Positions 33,636 to 43,270 of a stretch of 64,000 bases of DNA are shown here, piece by piece (position 1 is the first letter of the stretch; each line of letters opens with the position of its first letter). The translations under genes and the position numbers were made by a program. Source of the stretch: Labilibaculum euxinicum (GTDB lineage Bacteria; Bacteroidota; Bacteroidia; Bacteroidales; Marinifilaceae). Under the pieces are notes generated by a model. The model did not search any database, was not told the DNA's origin, and saw nothing but the letters and a program-made list of their open reading frames with translations. The stretch covers positions 1 to 64,000 of the forward strand of contig NZ_WTCR01000010.1 of the NCBI RefSeq assembly GCF_009795715.1. Direction: 5' to 3'.

Positions 33636-36008
33636 ATGAATTTTTATAACATCAAATTATCTTTAAAGAGCTTACTAAAAAACAGAGTGGTAAGTGCAAT
33701 TAATATTGGTGGACTTGCACTTGGCATAAGTATTAGTTTATTGATTTTTGCTTTCGTAGACAAGGAAGAATCAATGGACAAATGTATTTCTAAGTCTGAC
33801 AATATATTTGTTCTGGAAAATGATCAAGATTCATATGTCTCTTCCAAAATGGTTGAATTGATCCGCATGAATATTCCTGAAATAAAGCACATTACATATG
33901 CTCAAAATGAATGGTCTCCACAAGTATTTGTTGAATACAACAATAAAAAAATAAAAATAAAGCATTTAATTGTTACAGATTCAGCTTTTTTTCGGGTTCT
34001 CCCAATGAAAGCTTTATATGGAAATCCATCAACTGCACTAACAACAGCAAACAAAATTGTACTTACTGAAACGCTCTCAAAAAAGATTTTTGGAAATGAA
34101 AATCCTATTGGTAAAACAATTACATACAATGCAACCAATTTGCAAAATGAATTAATTGTTGTAGGCGCTGTAATTAAAGATTTGTCTCACAACAGTTCTT
34201 TTAAATTTGATGCCGTTTTATCAGAAGATACAAATAACAAAATCGATTGGTATATTGGAAATAAAAATAGCTGGGGCACTCAAAACTATATCTCTTATTT
34301 TAGAATACCGACTAATGGCAATATAAACTTGATTAATCAGAAACTTAAAAATATTCCATTAACAGATGTTGAAGAAGATTTTAAAAGCAGCATTAAACTT
34401 AGCTCTCTCCCATTACAGAATTCTTATTTCGAAGCACCAGACATCGAAATACAAAGGCATGGAAATCATCTTACAATTATAATTATACGAATCACTGGCA
34501 TCTTAATCCTACTTTTGGCCTGTATCAACTACATTAATTTAGTGTCAACTCAAAAAATAAAAAGATTGCGCAATATCGGAATCTTAAAAGTTCTGGGAAG
34601 TAAAAAGAGGAAAATCATTCAATTGATTAGTACTGAATCTGGTTTAGTTCTATTAATTACATCTGCTCTGGTTATCACATTGCTTTATTTCTTAACAGAA
34701 GGTTTAAATCGTCTTACTCAATCTCAGTTTACCCTTGCTGAAATTCTTTCAGGATGGAATCTAGTTGTGTTCATCCTAATATTAATTGTTACACTGCTAA
34801 TTACAGGAATCATACCAGGCATTATTCTAAGTAGTAATGAAACGACTCAACTACTTAAAAATAAAATCTCCATAAATCATAAAAATTATCTTCGCAATAT
34901 TTTATTGGTTTTTCAATTTACAATTTCCATTATATTACTAACAAGTATTCTTTTCATTAAGAAGCAGAATAATTTCCTTATCAGCAAAGACCCTGGGTTT
35001 AAAAGAGAAAATATTATTTATACAACAACAAATGAAGAAATTTCAAACTTAGGAGATGCATTTCAAAATGAAATGAAAAAAATAGCAGGCGTAGAAGACA
35101 TCACCTTCTCATCATCAGTAATTGGGTATAATGAATCGAATTGGGGACGTGACTTACTAAATAAGACGGAACAATATAATATATGGTTTTCTAATTTTTA
35201 TGTTTCTCCTAACTTTTTCAAGTTTTTCGGAATTGAATTGGTTCGAGGAAAACAATTTAATGAATATTCGCCAAAAACAGGAGATTGGATTTTTAATCAA
35301 ACCGCAATTAAAAAGTTCAGAATTGAACAATTGGAAGATGCTAAACTTTTGAATTGGAATGGAACAAAACAAGAGCCTATTATTGCGGAAGTTAAAGATT
35401 TTAATTTCGAATCTATGCACGTTCCCATAAGACCTGTTGGTTTCAGATGTAGAAATAATGTGGATGAAGTAGCCTATTTTAAACTAATAACAACCAATGG
35501 CATGGCTTTTAAGCAATGCTTATCCGCTATTCAAAAAAAGTGGACTAAGCTCTCTCCTAAGTTCCCTTTAGAAATTAAGTTTATGAATAGCTCATGGGAG
35601 GCCTTATATACAAAAGAAAAACAGTTTCAGAAAATGCTAAATTATGCGACTGCAATTTCTATTTTACTTTCTTGTTTAGGTCTGATTAGTTTAACTTTTT
35701 TTATAGTTGAGACCCAAACCAAAGAAATTGGATTGAGGAAAGTAAATGGAGCCAAACCTTATGAAATTGTACAGATGCTAAACAAAGGATTTGCAAAATG
35801 GGTAGTCATCGCCTTTGTAATTGCCTGCCCAATTGCCTGGTATGCCATGCACAAATGGCTCGAGAACTTTGCCTACAAAACAGAACTTAGCTGGTGGATT
35901 TTTGCCTTGGCAGGACTCATTGCCATGGGAATTGCATTGCTTACCGTTTCGTTTCAATCGTGGCGGGCAGCTACGAGGAATCCGGTGGAGAGTTTGAGGT
36001 ACGAATAA
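33636..36008 (+). CDS. FtsX-family permease 4 of 6
   Basis: 790 residues. TM1 at about 20-40 (VSAINIGGLALGISISLLIF), central FtsX block with IIIRITGILILLLACINYIN, second leading TM NILLVFQFTISIILLTSILF, final block after KEIGLRKVNGAKPYEI. The body is A/T-rich in codon choice, but the 3' cassette (35796-36008) is not, a visible step in composition at the boundary. 34 bp after permease 3. Confidence 0.88.
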   Translation: MNFYNIKLSLKSLLKNRVVSAINIGGLALGISISLLIFAFVDKEESMDKCISKSDNIFVLENDQDSYVSSKMVELIRMNIPEIKHITYAQNEWSPQVFVEYNNKKIKIKHLIVTDSAFFRVLPMKALYGNPSTALTTANKIVLTETLSKKIFGNENPIGKTITYNATNLQNELIVVGAVIKDLSHNSSFKFDAVLSEDTNNKIDWYIGNKNSWGTQNYISYFRIPTNGNINLINQKLKNIPLTDVEEDFKSSIKLSSLPLQNSYFEAPDIEIQRHGNHLTIIIIRITGILILLLACINYINLVSTQKIKRLRNIGILKVLGSKKRKIIQLISTESGLVLLITSALVITLLYFLTEGLNRLTQSQFTLAEILSGWNLVVFILILIVTLLITGIIPGIILSSNETTQLLKNKISINHKNYLRNILLVFQFTISIILLTSILFIKKQNNFLISKDPGFKRENIIYTTTNEEISNLGDAFQNEMKKIAGVEDITFSSSVIGYNESNWGRDLLNKTEQYNIWFSNFYVSPNFFKFFGIELVRGKQFNEYSPKTGDWIFNQTAIKKFRIEQLEDAKLLNWNGTKQEPIIAEVKDFNFESMHVPIRPVGFRCRNNVDEVAYFKLITTNGMAFKQCLSAIQKKWTKLSPKFPLEIKFMNSSWEALYTKEKQFQKMLNYATAISILLSCLGLISLTFFIVETQTKEIGLRKVNGAKPYEIVQMLNKGFAKWVVIAFVIACPIAWYAMHKWLENFAYKTELSWWIFALAGLIAMGIALLTVSFQSWRAATRNPVESLRYE

Positions 36009-36081
36009 ACAAAATTGGGCAGATATCTGCTTACAAATAAAATGGAATAACAAGAGTAACGAAACTACATAAAAAACGAAT

Positions 36082-38448
36082 ATGAATCTTCCACTAAACC
36101 TGACGTTAGCAATCCGTAATATCTTCAAGAAGAAGACACAATCCATAATCAGTATTTTAGGATTGGGCATAGGTGTAGGCTGTGTTTTTCTTTTGATGTT
36201 GCTTTACATCCACGAAAATTCATTTAATGGTTCCTTCTCAAACAAACAATTACTCTACAGAGTTTTGCAAGGCAACGATTGTCGCACTTCATTTCCTTTG
36301 GCAAGCACAAGTAAAGATGAAATTCCTTTAATTGATAATTATTTCAGGTACTATCAAACTGCCGATGTTGAACTAAAAGATTCCCGCAATGAAATTGTAC
36401 AGGATCATCAGTTTGCATTTTCAGATGCCGGCATGTTTGATTGTCTTGGTATCCGTTTTATACAGGGAAAACCTGCCCAATCAAAATCTGAAGTTTGCAT
36501 TTCTGAAACTACTGCACAAAAATACTTTAACAGCCTCAACGTCTGCAATCAGCTTCTAAAAATCAAGCTGAATAATCAATTTATATCTTTACGGATTACA
36601 GGCGTTTACAAAAATTTTCCTACCAATTCTACTTTTAATGCCAATTTCATTGCTGATATTGAATTAACAAAAAAGGTTCTCAGTCACAACCAACAAATGT
36701 TCGGGCATTATGGCCAGCAAAACGAAGAGTTTAAAGACTGGAATCACTTTCCGTTTCATAGTTATTTGCTCCTGAATTCAAAAGCAAATCCAGAGAAGAT
36801 TGTTCGCAGCATCCAAACCTACAAAGAACGAACAAATCATGAGGAACGGAAAACAATGGATTTTAAATTGCAGGCAATTACCGATATCTATTTAAAGTCA
36901 AATGATGTTACCGGAGATACATTTACACCGTCGGGAAATTCGAAGCAATTAATCTATTTTTTGGCCATTGCCTTATTTATTTTACTCATCGCAATTGTCA
37001 ACTATATTTTTCTTACCAAAGCAAAAATAACCTCCCGCTTAAAAGAATTGGGAACTCAAAAAGCATTGGGAGCATCAGGCATTTCCATCAGAAAACAAAT
37101 CGTTCTTGAATCAAATTTAATTTCTTTCATTAGCCTTATTCCTGCTTTGTTCGTTGTTGTTATTGGCATTCCATTTCTAAATGCAACTTTGGATCGGAAC
37201 CTGAGTATGGAATTGTTCTCGATGTGGCAGGTGTGGTTCTTATTAATTATCATTGTTTTGCTTACCGGTTCCGTTGCCGGATTAGCAATCGGCATACATG
37301 TTTCCAAAGTTTCAACCGTACTGTTGCTTTTGGGTAAAGTATCTCAAAAACCCAAAACTAAATCCTGGAACAACTCCTTTCTTAGTTTGCATTTTGCCAT
37401 ATTTATTGTGTTGGTTGTTGGTGTTCTAACGGTAAAAAAACAACTCCATTATGCCCAAAACAATTCCCAAAACATCAATCCGAAAAATATTATTATCTGC
37501 GAATTAAACTCTCCGGAATTAAGAAATCAGTTCGATGTTATTCAAACCGAAGTTGAAAAAATTCCCGGGGTTATGTATTCCGCCGGATCTTCTTTTATTC
37601 CTCCTTTTAACAGCTTTCTTCCGGTTAATTTGCGATACGAAAATGAAAGTATTCAATTCGACGGACTAATTATGGGTAAGGGGATGGCAGAACTTCTGGA
37701 ACTTAAACTTATAGAAGGTGAAAATTTTGGAGCCTTTCGCACCGATCAAACGGAAATGATTTTTAACGAATCGGCTGCCAAACAGTATAATCTGAAAGCT
37801 GGTGAAATGTTTAATGGATGTTATGTAAAAGGAATCGTTAAAGATTTTAATGCTCATTCGTTACGAAGAATGATACAACCCTTGGTTATTCTTCAGCAAG
37901 CCCCTAGAAAAATGAGGCTGTTTGCCATAAAAACAAATGGGATAAATGATACTGCAATTACAGAGTCTGTTCAAAAATTATTTAAAGAGATTTCTCCCGA
38001 TAAAATGGTAAGAGTTTATTCCTTAACCGATCAGATCACTGAATTCTACCAGACAGAACAGCAGCAAGCAAAGCTAATCAGTGCCTTCTCCTTACTTGCC
38101 ATTGCGCTATCGATAATGGGATTATTGGGCATGGTACTCAATACAATCTCAAAAAAGACAAAGGAAATTGGTATCCGCAAAGTAAACGGAGCCAAAACCT
38201 ACGAGATTATTGCAATGCTTAACAAAGGTTTTGCAAAATGGGTAGCCATCGCCTTTGTATTGGCCTGTCCCATTGCCTGGTATGCCATGCACAAATGGCT
38301 CGAAAACTTTGCCTACAAAACAGAACTTAGCTGGTGGATTTTTGCCGTGGCAGGACTCATTGCCCTGGGAATTGCCCTATTTACCGTTTCAATTCAATCG
38401 TGGCGGGCAGCTACAAGGAATCCGGTGGAGAGTTTGAGGTATGAATAA
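36082..38448 (+). CDS. FtsX-family permease 5 of 6
   Basis: 788 residues, same double-module topology: TM1 (IISILGLGIGVGCVFLLMLL), central block near LIYFLAIALFILLIAIVNYI, second leading TM (FLSLHFAIFIVLVVGVLTVK), final block after KEIGIRKVNGAKTYEI. It has the widest upstream gap of the later genes (73 bp). The shared 3' cassette covers 38236-38448, slightly more diverged at its end (ALFTVSIQSW). Confidence 0.88.
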   Translation: MNLPLNLTLAIRNIFKKKTQSIISILGLGIGVGCVFLLMLLYIHENSFNGSFSNKQLLYRVLQGNDCRTSFPLASTSKDEIPLIDNYFRYYQTADVELKDSRNEIVQDHQFAFSDAGMFDCLGIRFIQGKPAQSKSEVCISETTAQKYFNSLNVCNQLLKIKLNNQFISLRITGVYKNFPTNSTFNANFIADIELTKKVLSHNQQMFGHYGQQNEEFKDWNHFPFHSYLLLNSKANPEKIVRSIQTYKERTNHEERKTMDFKLQAITDIYLKSNDVTGDTFTPSGNSKQLIYFLAIALFILLIAIVNYIFLTKAKITSRLKELGTQKALGASGISIRKQIVLESNLISFISLIPALFVVVIGIPFLNATLDRNLSMELFSMWQVWFLLIIIVLLTGSVAGLAIGIHVSKVSTVLLLLGKVSQKPKTKSWNNSFLSLHFAIFIVLVVGVLTVKKQLHYAQNNSQNINPKNIIICELNSPELRNQFDVIQTEVEKIPGVMYSAGSSFIPPFNSFLPVNLRYENESIQFDGLIMGKGMAELLELKLIEGENFGAFRTDQTEMIFNESAAKQYNLKAGEMFNGCYVKGIVKDFNAHSLRRMIQPLVILQQAPRKMRLFAIKTNGINDTAITESVQKLFKEISPDKMVRVYSLTDQITEFYQTEQQQAKLISAFSLLAIALSIMGLLGMVLNTISKKTKEIGIRKVNGAKTYEIIAMLNKGFAKWVAIAFVLACPIAWYAMHKWLENFAYKTELSWWIFAVAGLIALGIALFTVSIQSWRAATRNPVESLRYE

Positions 38449-38463
38449 ATCTAAAACGAAAAT

Positions 38464-40848
38464 ATGCTTTGGTATCATTTAAAATTATCGGTTTTACGAT
38501 TACTTAAGAACAGAGCCTTTTCTGTGACCAATATTCTTGGCCTAAGTTTTGGCATCGCTTCCTTCTTTGTCCTTTTCATTCATGTGCAAAACGAACGCAG
38601 CTATGACAGGCATATAAAAGATTATCAGGATATCTACAGAGTAGCATCAACTCCTTCGCATGTAGAAGATCCTTGGGCCAGAAGTTTAGGATTTATTAAG
38701 GAAACCTCAACAGATTTTCCGGAAGTAGAAGACGCAACACAATTTTCACATTGTCAGTCGGGAACTATTAAAATACACGAACAAAATGTATCGCAAGAAG
38801 ACATTTTATCAGTCGATACCAATTTTATGAACTTATTCGGTATTGAAAGTTTGATTGGCAATTTGTCTGACATTACAAAACCCAATGTTGCCTTCATTTC
38901 TGAACGATTTGCTGAAAAACATTTTAAAGACAGAAACCCAATTGGTGAATACATTGATGTTGAGGGGCTGCAATACAGAAGAGATCTTGGGAAATATGAA
39001 ATTGTTGGTATCGTTAAAAACACCCCCATCAAAACTCATTTCAATTGCGAAATCCTGCTTTCCCAAAAAGGTTCGCTCGATGCAGCCTATGCCTCTTTGT
39101 CTGAAAGAAAAACTCAATGGGTTTACAACTATCTAAAATTAAAAAAAGGAGTTTCTCCTTCGCTTGTTGAAGAGAAACTCCTCAATGCATTCAATAATTC
39201 AAGCTTAAGACAAACCCGTGGACCCAAAGACTACGAATTCAGTCTCACAAAACTTTCCGACATTCACTTAAAATCCAATTTCAGATTTGAATTAAAAGAA
39301 AGCAATACAAAAATAAATATCAATTTATTCACTTCAGTTGCCGTTATTATTTTGATGGTTTCATTAATCAACTTTGTTAGTTTAATCACAGTTAACCTTT
39401 TTAAAAGATCAAAAGAATTTGGATTGAAAACATCCGTTGGTGCTCACAAAAAACATTTGCTCACACAAGTTCTTATTGAAGTAATTCTGCTTTGTTCATT
39501 GTCAATCATTATCGCTCTAATTTTAATTGAGGCGCTAACCCCTTACATTAATAACTTCTATGAAGTTCAATTCGATATTTTCTATTCCGAACCAATCATT
39601 TATCTGGCAATATTAACTGTTCTGATATTCAGTGGTATTCTAAGCATCCTTTTTGTGCGCTTTTTTATTTTAAAAAACAATTCAACCAGCGATATCATTA
39701 AAGGTCATACATCTTTAACCGGAAGACGTATTTTACAACCATTAATGATCTTTCAAATCCTGATTGTAATTGTGCTCATTTCATCTGCTATTTTGGTCAA
39801 CAAACAAATTTCGTACCTACTGAATAAGCCTCTTGGCTTTACAAAAGACAATGTTGTTGTCCTCAACATTAAAGATTTTTCAAAAGACCCCAATGTGTTT
39901 GCCAATGAATTGAGAAAAAAATCATCCATCGAATCAATTGGCTTTACAATGCAGCATTTTGGATATCCCACACAAACCTTATCGCTTGATGGTTTTGGGA
40001 TTGAAGGAACCGCTGAAATGTCGATGGCCAATTATGATTTTCTGAAAACAATGAACATTCCATTTGTTCACAACTACATCAACACTTCATTGGATACCAT
40101 TGAAGGAATGGTTATCAACAAGCATTTGTTTAAAAGATTGATGGAAAAACACAAAACTCTTGAGGAACTGAATTTATTTCGATCCGGAATCCCATTGGAA
40201 GCAGATCAGAGAAGAGTTGATATCATTGGCGTTGTAGAAGATTTTAATTACAGTTCTGCACACAATCAAATTGGCGACTATGTTTTCCTCATCGATGAAT
40301 CCCAAAACAGAGCAAGGTTTATGCATGTTCGCATGTCTCCTGGGAATATAAGAAGCGCCATGACCAGCATTCAGGAAGAATGGCAAAAACATTACCCCAA
40401 CCAAAAAATGGACTACTTCTTTATTGACGATAAAATTGCACAGCAATACAAATCGGAGAACATCCTGAGACGGATATTGATGAGTTTCTCTGTTCTTGGA
40501 ATTATCATCAGCATACTCGGAATTAGTGCACTCTCCTATTTTACCTCCGAACAACGCACCAAAGAAATAGGTGTCCGCAAAGTAAACGGAGCCAAAACTT
40601 TTGAGGTAATTGCAATGCTTAACAAAGGTTTTGCAAAATGGGTAGTCATCGCCTTTGTAATTGCCTGTCCAATTGCCTGGTATGCCATGCACAAATGGCT
40701 CGAAAACTTTGCCTACAAAACAGAACTAAGCTGGTGGATTTTTGCCTTGGCAGGACTCATTGCCCTGGGAATTGCATTGCTTACGGTTTCTTTTCAATCG
40801 TGGAGGGCAGCTACAAGGAATCCGGTGGAGAGTTTACGTTACGAATAG
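38464..40848 (+). CDS. FtsX-family permease 6 of 6
   Basis: 794 residues. Starts MLWYHLKLSVLRLLKNRAFS, TM1 NILGLSFGIASFFVLFIHVQ, central block INLFTSVAVIILMVSLINFV, second leading TM LMIFQILIVIVLISSAILVN, final block after KEIGVRKVNGAKTFEV. It is the last gene of the array. Its 3' cassette (40636-40848) is recognisable but has extra silent changes in the last codons (LRYE encoded differently, TAG stop) compared with the others. 15 bp after permease 5. Confidence 0.88.
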   Translation: MLWYHLKLSVLRLLKNRAFSVTNILGLSFGIASFFVLFIHVQNERSYDRHIKDYQDIYRVASTPSHVEDPWARSLGFIKETSTDFPEVEDATQFSHCQSGTIKIHEQNVSQEDILSVDTNFMNLFGIESLIGNLSDITKPNVAFISERFAEKHFKDRNPIGEYIDVEGLQYRRDLGKYEIVGIVKNTPIKTHFNCEILLSQKGSLDAAYASLSERKTQWVYNYLKLKKGVSPSLVEEKLLNAFNNSSLRQTRGPKDYEFSLTKLSDIHLKSNFRFELKESNTKININLFTSVAVIILMVSLINFVSLITVNLFKRSKEFGLKTSVGAHKKHLLTQVLIEVILLCSLSIIIALILIEALTPYINNFYEVQFDIFYSEPIIYLAILTVLIFSGILSILFVRFFILKNNSTSDIIKGHTSLTGRRILQPLMIFQILIVIVLISSAILVNKQISYLLNKPLGFTKDNVVVLNIKDFSKDPNVFANELRKKSSIESIGFTMQHFGYPTQTLSLDGFGIEGTAEMSMANYDFLKTMNIPFVHNYINTSLDTIEGMVINKHLFKRLMEKHKTLEELNLFRSGIPLEADQRRVDIIGVVEDFNYSSAHNQIGDYVFLIDESQNRARFMHVRMSPGNIRSAMTSIQEEWQKHYPNQKMDYFFIDDKIAQQYKSENILRRILMSFSVLGIIISILGISALSYFTSEQRTKEIGVRKVNGAKTFEVIAMLNKGFAKWVVIAFVIACPIAWYAMHKWLENFAYKTELSWWIFALAGLIALGIALLTVSFQSWRAATRNPVESLRYE

Positions 40849-40854
40849 ATCTAA

Positions 40855-41035
40855 TAATCTGTTCACGAAAACCGTAGGGACATGCAATGGCGTGTCCTTT
40901 TTCGGAAAAACCAATTACCAAAAAACACCCCAACCCCCTAAAGGGGCTTTAAAAAATCCTCTGCCTAAAGCCAGAGGCAAAACATTAATTTTCAGATGAT
41001 GCGAATTCATCAGCTGTCCCCTGTATTTGGTAATC
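40855..41035. repeat. Family B palindrome plus family C copy after the ABC array
   Basis: GTTCACGAAAACCGTAGGGA, CATGCAATGGCGTGTCC (about 40860-40900) is a family B head. ATCCTCTGCCTAAAGCCAGA, GATGATGCGAATTCATCAGC and TGTCCCCTGTATTTGG (about 40957-41030) is a diverged family C unit. Two repeat families are thus side by side between the array and the GNAT gene. Confidence 0.65.
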
Positions 41036-41036
41036 A

Positions 41037-41558
41037 CTATTTATTTGTCAGTTTATACCAGGTAATATCATCCCCTTGAAACTTAAATTTATCTTCCAAC
41101 TGAAAGCCTAACTTGTTCAGCACCCGCTGCGATTTTAGATTACTAAGCAAGGTCATGCTGTAAATTTCGGGAATTTTAAGCTCGGTAAAAGCATAATGAA
41201 TAGCAGCCTTTGTTGCTTCAGTAATGTATCCTTTGCCCCAATACTTACGCAGCAATCTAAATTTCAGATTGTAAAAATCACTGTGCCCGTTCTGGTTTTC
41301 CTTTTCAAATTTAAAACCAGTCCAGCCAATAAAATTCCCCGATTCCTTTTCAACAATTGCCCAACGTCCAATACCAATCCGCTCATACTGATCCCGAATC
41401 GATTCAATCATTTTTTTACTCTCGTTGATATTCCGAATGGGTTTTCTTCCTAAAAATTTATATACCTCAGCATCCGAGTCCATCTCGAACATGCTTTCGG
41501 CATCAGTTGGCAGTATTTCCCGTAGATACAATCTTTCTGTTTCAAACAATATTTTCAT
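41037..41558 (-). CDS. GNAT acetyltransferase, RimJ/RimL-like
   Basis: 173 residues from the ATG giving MKILFETERLYLREILPTDA, the usual opening of this family; the frame stays open 20 codons upstream without sense. The acetyl-CoA loop appears as LRKYWGKGYITEATKAAIHY and the C-terminal NLKSQRVLNKLGFQLEDKFK is typical. Substrate unknown. It is a single gene between repeats and the pyrophosphatase. Confidence 0.8.
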   Translation of the reverse strand: MKILFETERLYLREILPTDAESMFEMDSDAEVYKFLGRKPIRNINESKKMIESIRDQYERIGIGRWAIVEKESGNFIGWTGFKFEKENQNGHSDFYNLKFRLLRKYWGKGYITEATKAAIHYAFTELKIPEIYSMTLLSNLKSQRVLNKLGFQLEDKFKFQGDDITWYKLTNK

Positions 41559-41763
41559 TCCCAGCTCTCCTTTGTTCGTTAAAAAATCAATTTTTTTAAT
41601 CTCGCACATATCTGCCAATTGTGCAAGTTTTTAGACAAATAGATTCTTATTTAGACCAAAATATAATATTCAAGTAAGTTTCAATTAATACTTCACACTC
41701 AACTTAAACACTAAGTATAATCACAAAGAACTCAAAGAATTATTTTCGGTGTGGAATTCCTAC

Positions 41764-41798
41764 AAAAAAAACGACAGCCCTTTCGAACCGTCGCTTTA
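41764..41798 (-). terminator. Possible terminator of ppa
   Basis: ACGAC and GTCGC arms around CCCTTTCGAACC, with a run of eight A on the left giving T on the minus strand. The stem is imperfect. It is followed at 41811-41840 by an AT-rich palindromic element that touches the ppa end. Confidence 0.4.
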
Positions 41799-41844
41799 TA
41801 TCGTTTTGTAATTTGTAATTACTAATTCGTAATCATTAATTGAT

Positions 41845-42516
41845 TTAAACGTGTTTTAAAATATCTTCCAGATTCTCAAATTTGGTTTTGTAATCGTTCA
41901 TCGAACGAATAATTACCTCTTTTGCCTCCTCAACCCCATAAATATGGGTAATTTCGGCTTCGCTGTCCAAACCCGGCATATCCTTGTAGGTCAAAAAATA
42001 ATGTTTCAAACGGCCCACAACCACATCCGAACAATCCGAAATATCAGTATAAGCACCATAAGTAGCATCATTCATCAAAACAGCAATAATCTTATCATCA
42101 GCCTCGTTTCCGTCAATCATTCGAAAACCACCAATCGGACGAACCTCTGCAATAATATCACCGTGCGATATCACTTTTTCAGTCAGCACACAAATATCCA
42201 AAGGATCCGAATCACCCTGAACATTCTCCTTGCCCGATTTTTCACTGCAATATTCACCAACAGATTCTCCACAATAAGTCTGAGGTAAAAATCCGTACAA
42301 AGCAGGAACAACATTCGAATATTTCTGAGGACGATCAATCTTCAAATAACCACTCGTTTTGTCTACTTCATATTTAACGGTGTCGGTAGGAACCATCTCA
42401 ATAAAAGCCATCACCGAATCCGGCGCATTGTCTCCAACATCCAGCCCATGCCAAGGATGAGACTTGTAACGCAATCCCATTAATCTTGCGATAGGATCAT
42501 TCAATTTGTTTCCCAT
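41845..42516 (-). CDS. ppa: Inorganic pyrophosphatase, family I
   Basis: 223 residues. Hydrolyses PPi to two phosphates in the cytoplasm. The signature DSDPLDICVL (aspartates that bind Mg) is present, with upstream VKYEVDKTSGYLKIDRP and VPALYGFLPQTYCG, matching the somewhat longer Bacteroidota form. Monocistronic; a -7 box is at 42577-42584. The stop codon adjoins an AT-rich palindrome. Confidence 0.92.
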   Translation of the reverse strand: MGNKLNDPIARLMGLRYKSHPWHGLDVGDNAPDSVMAFIEMVPTDTVKYEVDKTSGYLKIDRPQKYSNVVPALYGFLPQTYCGESVGEYCSEKSGKENVQGDSDPLDICVLTEKVISHGDIIAEVRPIGGFRMIDGNEADDKIIAVLMNDATYGAYTDISDCSDVVVGRLKHYFLTYKDMPGLDSEAEITHIYGVEEAKEVIIRSMNDYKTKFENLEDILKHV

Positions 42517-42576
42517 AGTAAGTATTTCTTTTTAAGCTTCGTTTTTTAGCACAACGATCTCATTATTTAAGTAAAA

Positions 42577-42584
42577 CAAATGTA
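42577..42584 (-). promoter_or_regulatory. -7 box of ppa
   Basis: On the minus strand this reads TACATTTG (TAnnTTTG), about 60 bp before the ATG. No clear -33 element at the expected distance. Confidence 0.45.
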
Positions 42585-42654
42585 AGAAAACAATATAAAA
42601 AACGAACCAATCGTCTTTTTCTTTTCCGTTAAATCTGATAATTGAGTGATTTCC

Positions 42655-43270
42655 GCCATGTAAATGTGGGGCTTACCTCCTTTTAGTCGGCCGGGCTTTT
42701 CGCTCCAAGTCCTCGCCACCTCACCCGCCAGCCGAATCTGCCTGCGGGCTTTCCTCTTCAATCCCTAAGCCATCCTGCCCCAAATTTCCTTTTACATTGT
42801 TTTTATTGCATCCACAATTCAGATCATCAAACAATTACAAATCTATTTGGTAACACCGTAGGGATACAACATGTCGTATCCACAATTCAGATCATCGCAT
42901 TCAAATAACATTAAAAACAAAACGGTCACGCCATGGCATGACCCTACAAATACCAATCAAAACACATTGTTCCAATGCAGAAACACATTCACCCCAATCC
43001 CAAATCATAAACCACGAAAAAAAGGTCGCGCCATGGCATGACCCTACAGTCAATCAATAATTAAATGCAAAATATCCCGAAGGGATTATCTATTTATAGA
43101 AAAATGATTGTGTGGACTGATTATTCTGCTATAAACATCTGAATCCGAAGGATTCAAAGTTCAGGATTCAGGGGTAAAACATCAATGGTTTCGGATTTTA
43201 ACCCCAGCCTTCAAACACAAACTGAGAGCCTCACTACAAGTGAGACCCTCAGTACGAAAATTTATAATTT
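42655..43270. repeat. GC-rich island and family B palindromes, no gene
   Basis: At 42655-42775 a G/C-rich block (TTTTAGTCGGCCGGGC, AAGTCCTCGCCACC, GCCGAATCTGCCTGCGGGC) contrasts with its surroundings. Family B heads follow at about 42851-42880 (AACACCGTAGGGATACAAC), 42925-42946 (GGTCACGCCATGGCATGACC) and 43026-43047 (GGTCGCGCCATGGCATGACC). The family A hairpin ACTGAGAGCCTCACT/AGTGAGACCCTCAGT is at 43222-43254. A short minus-strand open frame in the island is not convincing. Confidence 0.6.

Noticed and set aside
30978-40877. Repeated 60-80-residue frames in other phases at the permease 3' ends
   Set aside because: They are shadows of the conserved 213-bp cassette, which is clearly read in the permease frame.
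42567-42761. 64-residue basic protein on the minus strand
   Set aside because: It lies in the GC-rich block next to the ppa promoter, with no family resemblance and a hydrophobic tail made of AT-rich intergenic sequence.
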